Of a stretch of 13,768 bases of DNA, positions 6,768 to 13,768 are shown one piece after another. Source of the DNA: an uncultured bacterium (GTDB lineage Bacteria > Bacillota_I > Bacilli_A > RF39 > UBA660); NCBI GenBank assembly GCA_900314225.1, contig OMUM01000024.1, forward strand, positions 1 to 13,768. Reading direction: 5' to 3'. The position numbers and the translations under genes were made by a program. How positions within the stretch are numbered: the first letter of the stretch is position 1; every line of letters begins with the position of its first letter. The notes beneath the pieces were generated by a model. It saw nothing but the letters and a program-made list of their open reading frames with translations, was not told where the DNA came from and did no database searches.

Positions 6768-8378
6768 CTAATTTAGTCCAACAATTTCATCATTAACAAC
6801 ATCAATTTTTTCATAATTTGGTCTTCTAGATAAACCAGGCATTGTCATAATATCACCTAAAAGAACAGTAATAAAACCAGCTCCATTATACAAATTAATA
6901 TCTCTGACAGTTACAACAAAGTCTTTAGGAACTCCTCGTTTATCTTTATCATCAGAAAATGAATATTGCGTTTTAGCAACACAAATAGGAAGATTAGTTA
7001 TATTATTTTTCTCTATCAAAGCAATTTTTTCCCTAGCTTTGTCACTAATAACAACTTTACTGGCTCCATATATTCCACAACAAACATCAGAAATCTTTGA
7101 AATAATATTTTCATCTAAATCATATAACATTTTAAAATTCTTAGTTTCACAAGAAATAACTTTTTTAGCCAAATCAATTGCACCATCACTACCTAATTTA
7201 AAAGCATCAGAAATACTAAACCTGTAATTTAATTTATTACAATGATCAATTAAGAGATTAATTTCTTCTGAAGTATCAGAATTAAATTTATTTAGGCAAA
7301 CAACAATATCAACACCATATTTCTTTAAATTATTATAATGTTTATCTAAATTTTCAAATCCTTTTTTTAAAGCCTCATCATTTTTTTCAAATATCATATA
7401 TTTATCTACACCACCATGATATTTTAAAGCCTTAATAGTTACAACTAAAACAACTGCATCTGGTTTTAAATTACCAACTCGACATTTTATATCAAAAAAT
7501 TTTTCTGCTCCAAGATCAGCTCCAAAGCCAGCTTCTGTTACTACATAATCAGCATAACTTAAAGCAGTTTTTGTTGCGACTAAGCTATTACATCCATGAG
7601 CAATATTAGCAAAAGGTCCTCCATGAATAATTGCTGGTGTATTTTCTAATGTTTGCACTAAATTAGGTTTAAAAGCATCTTTAAGTAAAGCAACAAGAGC
7701 TCCTTCTAATTTTAAATCCCTTACATAAACATATTCATATTTATCATTAATACCAACAACTATATTTCCAAGACGCTTTCTTAAATCTTCAAGACTAGTT
7801 GCTAAACAAAACAAAGCCATAACTTCACTAGCTGAAGTAATAGTAAATGAATCATGTCTAGTTCCTAAATCAACATCTCTTAGTGCTCGGTCATTAACAT
7901 CTAAACATCTTTTAAATAAAACTTTTTTTATTTTAAGTTCATTTCCAAAATAAATATGATTATCTATAGCCGCACTAATTAAATTATTAGCAGACGTAAT
8001 AGCATGAAAATCTCCTGTAAAATGTAAATTAATATCCTCCATAGGAACTACTTGACTATAACCACCACCAGTTGCTCCGCCTTTCATACCAAAAACAGGT
8101 CCCATAGATGGTTCACGTAAAGCAAGAATGACATTTTTATTCAACTTTTTTAGAGCATCCCCTAATCCAATACTAACTGTAGTTTTTCCCTCACCTAATG
8201 GAGTAGGACTTATTGCTGTAACTAAAATTAATTTCCCTTTTTTATCACTATCCTTAGGATTAATCTTACATTTATATTTTCCATATAATTCAATATCGTC
8301 ACTACGTATGCAAGCCTTTTTCGCAACATCACGAATATCTAATTTAGTACTATTTCTAGAAATTTCAATATCAGTCAT
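6768..8378 (-). CDS. fhs: Formate--tetrahydrofolate ligase
   Basis: The 536-residue cytosolic enzyme joins formate to tetrahydrofolate using ATP, giving 10-formyl-THF for purine synthesis and formyl-Met-tRNA. The ATP-binding loop is at residues 58-67 (PTPLGEGKTT). Conserved family blocks follow: EPSMGPVFGMKGGATGGGYS, the MEDINLHFTGD segment, NDRALRDVDLG, NTPAIIHGGPFANIAHGCNS and, near the end, MTMPGLSRRP. It is somewhat shorter than the usual 555-560 residues, but every block I know is present. ATG 8378 has GAGGTGA just upstream. The gene is transcribed alone, from an extended -10 to a shared terminator. The short leader leaves no room for a riboswitch. Confidence 0.97.
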   Translation of the reverse strand: MTDIEISRNSTKLDIRDVAKKACIRSDDIELYGKYKCKINPKDSDKKGKLILVTAISPTPLGEGKTTVSIGLGDALKKLNKNVILALREPSMGPVFGMKGGATGGGYSQVVPMEDINLHFTGDFHAITSANNLISAAIDNHIYFGNELKIKKVLFKRCLDVNDRALRDVDLGTRHDSFTITSASEVMALFCLATSLEDLRKRLGNIVVGINDKYEYVYVRDLKLEGALVALLKDAFKPNLVQTLENTPAIIHGGPFANIAHGCNSLVATKTALSYADYVVTEAGFGADLGAEKFFDIKCRVGNLKPDAVVLVVTIKALKYHGGVDKYMIFEKNDEALKKGFENLDKHYNNLKKYGVDIVVCLNKFNSDTSEEINLLIDHCNKLNYRFSISDAFKLGSDGAIDLAKKVISCETKNFKMLYDLDENIISKISDVCCGIYGASKVVISDKAREKIALIEKNNITNLPICVAKTQYSFSDDKDKRGVPKDFVVTVRDINLYNGAGFITVLLGDIMTMPGLSRRPNYEKIDVVNDEIVGLN

Positions 8379-8396
8379 CTAATCACCTCAAGAAAT

Positions 8397-8405
8397 ATTA
8401 TAACA
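8397..8405 (-). promoter_or_regulatory. Extended -10 promoter of fhs
   Basis: The minus strand reads TGTTATAAT, a perfect extended -10, about 19 bases before the start codon. The matching -35 is weak (CTAATA). The transcript leader would be only about 12 bases and just contains the ribosome site. Confidence 0.7.
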
Positions 8406-8513
8406 TATATAAACTTGTTTATTAGAAATAATAAGTTATTTAAAAATATAAATTAACTAAACAAAAAAATATGTTTTATAAAAAAAATTAAACAAAATTA
8501 ACAAAACTATAAT

Positions 8514-8542
8514 TTTACAAGTAAAAAAATTAATGTTATTAT
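8514..8542 (+). promoter_or_regulatory. Promoter of the adhesin-sortase operon
   Basis: TTTACA (8514-8519), a 17-base spacer ending in TGT and TATTAT (8537-8542) give a near-consensus promoter with an extended -10. It lies about 33 bases before the proposed AUA start. The rest of the 8406-8575 gap is A-rich with no other feature I can support. Confidence 0.65.
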
Positions 8543-8560
8543 CAATCGCGTTAAGAAAAA

Positions 8561-8569
8561 AAAGGAGGG
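8561..8569 (+). promoter_or_regulatory. Strong ribosome binding site AAAGGAGGG that points to an AUA start
   Basis: This near-perfect Shine-Dalgarno sequence lies 6 bases before ATA 8576 and 18 bases before the first conventional start, TTG 8588. An in-frame TAA at 8552 rules out a farther upstream start. The spacing favours ATA. Confidence 0.7.
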
Positions 8570-8575
8570 ATTTTT

Positions 8576-9985
8576 ATAAAAAATAAATTGTTTTTCTTAA
8601 TCACAATTATACTTTTTGGCATATTAAATGTTCATGCTGAAACAACAAATTTTTATGAAGGAGAATATATTGATAATATATATCAAACAAAATATGATAC
8701 AAATACCAAAATAAAATATTATCAGAAAGCTCGTTTCTTCAGAAGAAGTAGCGACAATCAGCCAGCTTACTGTTTAGAACCATTTAATATGTTTAAAAAC
8801 ACTACTTATTCTTCAACCATAACACCAAGAAATTTATCTAATGAACAAATAAATAGAATTAAAAAGCTTATTTATTATGGTTATGGTTATGCAAATCATA
8901 CCGATAATAAATGGTATGCTATAACTCAATTAATGATTTGGCAAACTGCCGAACCAAAAGGTAATTATTATTTCACTGATAAGTTAAATGGTAAAATGAT
9001 AAATCAATTTACTGAAGAAATAAGTGAAATTAATAATTTAATAGAAAAAAATAATATTAAACCATCAATAATAAACCAAGATTATTATTTTATAGAAAAT
9101 ACAACCAATAAAATAACTGATATAAATAATGTTATAAATCAATATAAAACTAATGATAAATTTATTATAGATGGAAATAATATAATAATAAATCTACCTA
9201 AAGGAGATTATGATATACCACTATATAAAAACAATACTAATCATAATAAACCTATTCTATTTTACCAAGCTGAAAATACACAAAATCTTGTTAATTTAGG
9301 AGATATAGAAAATGAAGAATATCATCTTAAAGTACATATAATAAATACTAAAATACAAATAACTAAAATTGATGAAGATACAAATTCAATAGAACCATCG
9401 TCTAATTCAGCAAGTCTAGATGGAGCAATCTATGAATTAACTGATTCTAATAATAATATAGTAAGTAAACTAGAAATAAAAAATAATGTAGCAGAAATAA
9501 ATAACATGCCATTTGGTACTTACTATTTAAAAGAAATAAAAGCTGGAACTGGTTATACTTTAAATAATGAAATAAATAAAATAACTATTTCTAAAGATAA
9601 CCCAACCATAGATTTAATTTTAAAAAATAAAATAATAGAAAAAAATATAACTATTAATAAACAATATGGTTCTAATAATAATTTCCAATCAGAAAAAGAT
9701 ATATCATTTGAGATATATAATGAAAAAAATAATCTAGTAAAAAAAATCACAACAAATGAAAATGGATCTTGTGAAATAATACTACCATACGGTAAATATA
9801 CTATTAAACAAATAAATTCAACATCAGGTTATACAAAAGTAGAACCATTTGAACTAAATATAACAAATAATTTAGATGAAACAATTAATCTAAAAGACTT
9901 TCAAGTGCCTGTTCCAGATACTCATACCAGTATCTTTATATATATATTAAAATTTATTATACAATTACTTTTAATAATATGTTAA
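8576..9985 (+). CDS. Thioester-domain surface adhesin with two SpaA/Cna-B-like domains and C-terminal sorting signal
   Basis: About 469 residues. A signal peptide (KNKLFFLITIILFG..., cut after NVHA at about residue 21) leads to a thioester domain. Cys66 in AYCLEP and Gln118 in ITQLMIWQ are the pair that forms the internal thioester in TQXA-type adhesins, able to bond covalently to host surfaces. A SpaA-like domain follows (about 260-350): K264 in TKID, E320 in YYLKEIKAGTGY and Asn in LKNK are the expected isopeptide residues. The second such domain (about 355-445) has TIKQINSTSGY, with Gln where Glu is expected. The end, VPVPDTHTS plus a hydrophobic helix, resembles a sortase signal but has His for Gly and no basic tail. 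The likely start is ATA. The gene overlaps the sortase gene by 7 bases. Confidence 0.85.
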   Translation: MKNKLFFLITIILFGILNVHAETTNFYEGEYIDNIYQTKYDTNTKIKYYQKARFFRRSSDNQPAYCLEPFNMFKNTTYSSTITPRNLSNEQINRIKKLIYYGYGYANHTDNKWYAITQLMIWQTAEPKGNYYFTDKLNGKMINQFTEEISEINNLIEKNNIKPSIINQDYYFIENTTNKITDINNVINQYKTNDKFIIDGNNIIINLPKGDYDIPLYKNNTNHNKPILFYQAENTQNLVNLGDIENEEYHLKVHIINTKIQITKIDEDTNSIEPSSNSASLDGAIYELTDSNNNIVSKLEIKNNVAEINNMPFGTYYLKEIKAGTGYTLNNEINKITISKDNPTIDLILKNKIIEKNITINKQYGSNNNFQSEKDISFEIYNEKNNLVKKITTNENGSCEIILPYGKYTIKQINSTSGYTKVEPFELNITNNLDETINLKDFQVPVPDTHTSIFIYILKFIIQLLLIIC

Positions 9986-10479
9986 AAAGAAAAATTACAT
10001 TAATATTACTTTTATTGTTAATTATATTAAATATCATACTAACACCAAAAATAACACCTAAAAAGCAAAAAAATTCTAAAGAAAAAACTGAATATATGAC
10101 ACTTATAATTAAAAAGATAAATTTAAAAGAAAAAATATATAATTTAAATGATAAAAGGAATAATATAGAAGAACATGTAACTATTCTAAAAGAATCAATC
10201 ATGCCTGATAAAGAAAATAGTATCTTATTTATCGCCGCTCACTCTGGAACAGGAAAAATTGCTTACTTTGAAAGATTAGATAAATTAAAAGAAGGAGATG
10301 AAATAGTTCTAATATATAATAAAAAATATATAAAATATTATGTTAAAGATATTTGGGAAGAAAATAAAAATGGCTACATAAATGTAAATAAGGAGAAAGA
10401 AAAGCAATTAATTTTAACTACATGTTCTCCACATAAAAAAAATAAACAACTTATTATTAATTGTATAAAAAAAGACTAA
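9979..10479 (+). CDS. Small sortase, probably dedicated to the upstream adhesin
   Basis: This 166-residue transpeptidase has one N-terminal membrane helix (about 6-22), a basic linker, and a compact sortase barrel. Catalytic His88 lies in FIAAHSGTG and Cys149 in LILTTCSPH, as in class A/D-like sortases. The strand after the Cys, where the catalytic Arg normally sits before a run of hydrophobics, reads KNKQLIIN, so Lys156 (or Gln157) stands there. At 166 residues it is shorter than most sortases. The ATG overlaps the adhesin stop (ATGTTAA), so the two are translationally coupled. Sortases cleave a C-terminal sorting motif and join the protein to the cell wall or to another subunit. The adhesin is the obvious substrate, which is inference from context. 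Confidence 0.88.
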   Translation: MLKRKITLILLLLLIILNIILTPKITPKKQKNSKEKTEYMTLIIKKINLKEKIYNLNDKRNNIEEHVTILKESIMPDKENSILFIAAHSGTGKIAYFERLDKLKEGDEIVLIYNKKYIKYYVKDIWEENKNGYINVNKEKEKQLILTTCSPHKKNKQLIINCIKKD

Positions 10480-10494
10480 TATTAGTCTTTTTTT
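10467..10494. terminator. Perfect palindromic bidirectional terminator
   Basis: AAAAAAAGACTAAT (10467-10480) is followed directly by its exact reverse complement, ATTAGTCTTTTTTT (10481-10494). It contains the stop codons of both convergent genes, which are 2 bases apart. Because of the symmetry both proteins end in Lys-Lys-Asp. It should work for the sortase operon and for the protease gene. Confidence 0.85.
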
Positions 10495-11702
10495 GTTAAA
10501 AGAGCAATAGCTTTTTTTAATTGTAAATCATTATCAAATGATGGATTTAACAAATAATCTTGTCCTTGTTCTACATCGACATCAGGATTTATACCAATCT
10601 TGTTTATACTCTTACCCTTAGGAGTTAACCATAATTCAGTCGTATACTTTAAACTTGCACCTGTACTTAATTCAATCGTTCGCTGAATACTTCCTTTTCC
10701 ATACGTATTAGTACCAACTACTATACTATTTTTATAATTATCTCTAAAACAAGCCGTAATTATCTCTGCTGCCGAAGCACTACCACCATTAACTATAATA
10801 GCAACAGGATACTTTCTCTTATTGTTATCTAATGAATAAATTTTCTTTATCTTATTTTTATTTTTTATTTGATATAAAACCGTTTTCCTGTTAAAAAATA
10901 AACTTAATATTTCATTAGTCTGACTCAAATGTCCACCAGGATTATCTCTTAAATCAATTATTAAAGAATCAATATTATTTTTCTCTAATTTATCTAAATT
11001 ACTTTTAAATTGTTTATAAGTATTAGTAGCAATTATATCTACATCAATATAACCAATTATATTGTTCTTTTCATTAAAAATATTACTGGTAGCACTCTCG
11101 ATCTCTATTAGTTTTCTTTTAACAGAAAATGTCTTAGTATCATTACCTCTTTTTATTTTTATTTTAACAATACTATCTTTCTTACCATCAACTAATTTAT
11201 TCAATTCACTTCCATAAATATTCTTAGTATCTTTACCATCAATACTTAAAATAATATCATTTACTCTTAATCCTGCTTTATAAGCTGGACCATTATTATT
11301 AACCTTAACTATCCTATTATATTCACCATCATATGATACAGATGCCCCAATACCAACAAAACTTCCATTAACACTTCTATTAAAATCTTCTGTCGCTTCA
11401 TCACCCATAAAATTAGAATAATTATCATTTAATACCTCTGTCATTCCACTAACAGCACCATTAACTAATAAATCATCATCAACATCTATATAATAATTAT
11501 CTTTAATAGAATTATAAGTATTAATAATTTCATCAAGTTTATCATCACGATAAATAGTATTAGACTTCTTATTATAAGTCAAAAAGCACCCAACTATAAT
11601 ACCAAATATAATAGCAATCAAAATAATTATAATAACTTCAAATATAGAAAATTTAGAATCATCTTTTAAACCATCTAAAAATTTATAAATAAACTTTCTC
11701 AT
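10482..11702 (-). CDS. C-terminal processing protease, S41A family, with PDZ domain (CtpA-like)
   Basis: About 406 residues. An N-terminal basic segment and one membrane helix (about 21-43) precede the tail-specific protease fold. The PDZ domain (about 110-195) has GIGASV and GPAYKAGLRVNDIILSIDG. The catalytic domain has LIIDLRDNPGG, NGGSASAAE and TYGKGSIQ. Counted from ATG 11702, the nucleophile is Ser310 and the general base Lys336, the Ser/Lys dyad of Prc/CtpA. These proteases trim exported or membrane proteins outside the cytoplasmic membrane. ATG 11711 is in frame, but AGGA (11713-11716) is 1 base from it and 10 from ATG 11702, so I chose the latter. The gene follows the thioredoxin-like gene by about 50 bases and may be cotranscribed. 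Confidence 0.93.
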   Translation of the reverse strand: MRKFIYKFLDGLKDDSKFSIFEVIIIILIAIIFGIIVGCFLTYNKKSNTIYRDDKLDEIINTYNSIKDNYYIDVDDDLLVNGAVSGMTEVLNDNYSNFMGDEATEDFNRSVNGSFVGIGASVSYDGEYNRIVKVNNNGPAYKAGLRVNDIILSIDGKDTKNIYGSELNKLVDGKKDSIVKIKIKRGNDTKTFSVKRKLIEIESATSNIFNEKNNIIGYIDVDIIATNTYKQFKSNLDKLEKNNIDSLIIDLRDNPGGHLSQTNEILSLFFNRKTVLYQIKNKNKIKKIYSLDNNKRKYPVAIIVNGGSASAAEIITACFRDNYKNSIVVGTNTYGKGSIQRTIELSTGASLKYTTELWLTPKGKSINKIGINPDVDVEQGQDYLLNPSFDNDLQLKKAIALLTKKD

Positions 11703-11755
11703 ATAAACCATATCCTAAAAATATAATATCATAATTTAATATAAAAAAGATATAA

Positions 11756-12529
11756 CTAACTTAAATAATTAGAAATATCTTCAAATCCCTCAATATAATC
11801 TTCTACTTTATTATTATTAAATTTAACAAGTGTTGGTCCATTAATCTTCATTTCACTAGCATTATTAGGATTATGATTAGATTCGTCACTAACATATTTA
11901 CTATTAAATGGACTATTCATATTAACAGAATAAATTGTTAAATGACTTTCTTTATTTTTATATGTACTTATTAAACTACTAATTTCACTACTTATATCTT
12001 CATTACTCTCATCATAATAAATAACTAAATATTCTCCATCACCCATTGAAAAACTTCTTCCTAGTAATATTTCATCATATGAAATATTACTAGATGTACT
12101 CTTACTGCTAGAATTATTACTAGAACTTTTACTCTTAGTATTATCTTTAGTTATAAATAAAGTTAAAAAATAAAAAGCACAAAAGATAATAATTATAATA
12201 CAAACAAGAATAATCTTTCCTTTAACTTCTGGATCCATTGGAACTCTAGAAGCCATTTTTCTTCTTTCTTTTTTTAATTCCTTATTTAACTTCCTTGTCT
12301 CCTTCTTAGAAACAACTTTGCCTTCTTTTAAATCAACTTTACTTTTATTAGTATTAGCCTCATCATTAACTTTTTTCTTTTCAGTATTTTTATTTTTTGC
12401 TACCTTTAAATTATTTCCTTCATTCTTACTAGCTTTATTTTCTTTATTAATATTTTTCTTAGAGCTATTAACTTCTTCCTTAATATTTTTAGACTTATTA
12501 TTTTTTTCTGTATTTTTTTTGTTTGCCAT
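11756..12529 (-). CDS. Membrane protein with Lys-rich cytoplasmic tail and thioredoxin-fold-like outer domain
   Basis: 257 residues. The first about 100 residues are low-complexity Lys/Asn/Glu and probably disordered. One membrane helix follows (about 106-127, LVCIIIIIFCAFYFLTLF). A Ser-rich spacer leads to an approximately 105-residue outer domain. That domain has the strand order of a thioredoxin-like fold: EYLVIYYD, then helix, LTIYSVNM, and GPTLVKFNNNKV with a possible cis-Pro. It lacks the CxxC redox pair, so disulfide chemistry is unlikely. I do not recognise a named family. The start ATG has GGTGAT about 6 bases upstream and its own promoter. It lies between the protease and lipoprotein genes, all on minus, suggesting work at the outer face of the membrane. 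Confidence 0.8.
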   Translation of the reverse strand: MANKKNTEKNNKSKNIKEEVNSSKKNINKENKASKNEGNNLKVAKNKNTEKKKVNDEANTNKSKVDLKEGKVVSKKETRKLNKELKKERRKMASRVPMDPEVKGKIILVCIIIIIFCAFYFLTLFITKDNTKSKSSSNNSSSKSTSSNISYDEILLGRSFSMGDGEYLVIYYDESNEDISSEISSLISTYKNKESHLTIYSVNMNSPFNSKYVSDESNHNPNNASEMKINGPTLVKFNNNKVEDYIEGFEDISNYLS

Positions 12530-12546
12530 ATTAAATCACCAAAATC

Positions 12547-12576
12547 ATTATAACACAAAGGATTAATTAATGTCTA
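12547..12576 (-). promoter_or_regulatory. Promoter of the thioredoxin-like gene (and possibly the protease)
   Basis: On the minus strand, TAGACA (12576-12571), an 18-base spacer and TGT-TATAAT (-10 at 12552-12547) form a good extended promoter in the 47-base gap after the lipoprotein stop. It allows expression independent of the lipoprotein gene. Confidence 0.7.
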
Positions 12577-13686
12577 TTACTTAAGTGAAGATACATTTCC
12601 AATAGATCTAGCAACTTCTATCATTTCATCTTTATTCATCACATCACTTACTAAATAGTATTCTTTATTATTACTTTCCCAAGATAATGAATTATCTGTC
12701 ATAACTCCTAAAGTATCAATTAATTGAAAAGGTTCACCAGAAGAAGGAATAATAGTAAATTCATTAAAAACATCTGATGTCTCTTCAACTAGTAAGAAAG
12801 ATTTTTCCCCATCATAAGTCATTATTACCCTTTCACCAGAATCTTTAGTCACTTTTTCTTCATTTACTAGCTTCGTTCCACTTGGTAAGAACAATGGATA
12901 TACTATATCATCTAAACTGCTAACTCCATTTGTTTTATCTTTCTTAATTGAATCATTTGTACTATTATTCTTTTTATTATTTGTAATATTAGGATTTTTA
13001 CCACTATTATTATCAGTATTAAATTTATCTTTTTTATCAGTCTCTTCCTTTGTTGGCCTATTAATAATAGTATTATCTTCAACAATACTATCAATACTAA
13101 AATAATTCTTACTAAATTTAGGATTATATTTAATATTATTAAACTTCATACTTATAATAGCTATCTCATCACTGTCATAAACTGTTGCTTTCTTAATATC
13201 TAAATTTTTATCAAATTCCAATCTTTGTTTAACTAATTCACTATTATTAGAATATTTTACTTTAGTATTAATTATATATTTATTATTTTCATGCTTAATT
13301 TCAGCATTTTCATCTTTCTTAATATCGTTTCCAATAGCATTTAATAAATACACCTGTGAATTATTATATGGCCAATCACTTTGAAATTTAAAACTTTTAT
13401 TTAATGAGGGAGTAATAACATATACTCCATCATCATTTTTTAATATTACTTGAACATGATTATTAGCTTTATTAGTAAGAGTAACTTTATAATAATTATC
13501 TTTTTTATATCCAACTTCCACATCATAATTATAAATATCATCATTATTAGTTATAGAAAGAAAACCCTTTAATTTATAACTATTATTATTAAACTTATTA
13601 ATAATATTTTTTCTTATATTTTTATTACTAGAACATCCAGTTATAAACAAACATCCAATTATTATTAATATAAATATTTTTTTCAA
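12577..13686 (-). CDS. Lipoprotein with LolA/GerS-like fold and a second C-terminal domain
   Basis: 369 residues. A lipoprotein signal (KKIFILIIIGCLFITGC, lipobox Cys18) would anchor it to the outer face of the membrane. Residues about 25-205 resemble the LolA-like lipoproteins of Bacillota (GerS/YdcC relatives): segments NYYKVTLTNKANNHVQVILK, GVYVITPSLNKSFKFQSDWP and YLLNAIGNDI are close to that group as I remember it. A Lys/Asn/Asp/Thr-rich linker (about 208-250) leads to a second domain (about 255-369; PLFLPSGTKL, LSWESNNKEYYLV) like DUF4367-type or RseB-like C-terminal domains. GerS relatives act in spore germination, but nothing here shows spore formation, so I infer only lipid or peptide binding at the envelope. 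The start is TTG, with GGAGGAG (13692-13698) 5 bases upstream. I see no clear promoter. Confidence 0.85.
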   Translation of the reverse strand: MKKIFILIIIGCLFITGCSSNKNIRKNIINKFNNNSYKLKGFLSITNNDDIYNYDVEVGYKKDNYYKVTLTNKANNHVQVILKNDDGVYVITPSLNKSFKFQSDWPYNNSQVYLLNAIGNDIKKDENAEIKHENNKYIINTKVKYSNNSELVKQRLEFDKNLDIKKATVYDSDEIAIISMKFNNIKYNPKFSKNYFSIDSIVEDNTIINRPTKEETDKKDKFNTDNNSGKNPNITNNKKNNSTNDSIKKDKTNGVSSLDDIVYPLFLPSGTKLVNEEKVTKDSGERVIMTYDGEKSFLLVEETSDVFNEFTIIPSSGEPFQLIDTLGVMTDNSLSWESNNKEYYLVSDVMNKDEMIEVARSIGNVSSLK

Positions 13687-13737
13687 AATAACTCCTCCAT
13701 TCTAGTATTATTTATGAAAAAGAATAAAATATATTAC

Positions 13738-13768
13738 AAAAAAAAGAACTAATAATCTTATTAGTCCT
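13738..13768 (-). terminator. Terminator of a leftward gene beyond the right edge
   Basis: On the minus strand, AGGACTAATAA and TTATTAGTTCT form an up to 11-bp stem (one G-T pair, GA at the tip) followed by eight T. The hairpin spans 13745-13768. It should end a minus-strand transcript coming from outside the window, so the lipoprotein gene starts a new unit. Confidence 0.7.

Noticed and set aside
8128..8382. Plus-strand 84-residue frame opposite the start of fhs
   Set aside because: It is the antisense of a conserved catalytic region and shows no family feature.
8406..8575. Possible riboswitch or small RNA in the fhs-adhesin gap
   Set aside because: The fhs leader is only about 12 bases and the plus-strand leader about 27 bases. 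The A-rich remainder shows no stable hairpin.
9957..10202. Minus-strand hydrophobic 81-residue frame over the sortase start
   Set aside because: It is a shadow of A-rich coding sequence on plus and is incompatible with the overlapping adhesin-sortase operon.
12318..12566. Plus-strand Phe/Leu-rich 82-residue frame, superficially like a membrane protein
   Set aside because: It is the complement of the Lys-rich low-complexity tail; Lys codons read backwards give Phe/Leu.
12912..13094. Minus-strand 60-residue frame in the lipoprotein linker
   Set aside because: A shifted frame of the Asn/Lys-rich linker, with no start context.
1..13768. CRISPR array, insertion sequence or prophage
   Set aside because: I found no regularly spaced repeats, transposase, integrase or phage structural motif.

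Overview
The window is very AT-rich DNA coding on both strands. It looks like chromosome of a low-GC Gram-positive bacterium (Bacillota), probably a gut-type lineage near Erysipelotrichia, RF39 and other Mollicutes relatives. The evidence is the Shine-Dalgarno sites, extended -10 promoters (TGnTATAAT), a T-box leader, sortase and thioester-adhesin genes, a VanY-type peptidase and a CtpA protease. Intact reading frames carry Trp as TGG (checked at several sites in the GH31 gene), and none of the twelve genes ends in TGA, so the code appears standard (table 11). The placement is inferred from gene families and codon use; no marker gene is present.

Layout, left to right. Positions 1-131 hold, on the minus strand, an extended -10 promoter and Stem I of a T-box riboswitch whose specifier reads Leu. 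Its regulated gene (leuS or another leucine gene) lies beyond the left edge. Next, all on minus, come a GH31 glycoside hydrolase (160-2583) and a VanY-like carboxypeptidase followed by a zinc-ribbon membrane protein (4676 down to 2680, an operon). A nearly symmetric divergent promoter (4711-4740) separates these from a rightward pair: a TIGR01212/YhcC-type radical SAM protein and an overlapping DUF1294 membrane protein. A membrane-anchored protein with two Ig-like repeats follows on plus (6025-6735). It converges on fhs (formate-THF ligase, minus) through a shared terminator.

From 8514 a plus-strand operon encodes a thioester-domain surface adhesin and an overlapping small sortase. This pair looks like a minimal substrate-plus-anchoring-enzyme cell-surface module. 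The adhesin appears to start at an AUA codon. The operon converges on a minus-strand envelope group through a perfect palindromic terminator: CtpA-like PDZ protease, a thioredoxin-fold-like membrane protein and a LolA/GerS-like lipoprotein. A leftward terminator of an unseen gene closes the right edge.

Most genes concern the cell envelope (peptidoglycan trimming, surface display, exported-protein processing), with housekeeping genes (folate C1, radical SAM) between them. I see no CRISPR array, insertion sequence, prophage, tRNA or rRNA. The most unusual points are the GH31 enzyme lacking its expected acid/base Asp, the AUA-started adhesin with a variant sorting motif beside a sortase with Lys at the usual Arg position, and the symmetric divergent promoter. 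No intergenic stretch exceeds about 200 bases.
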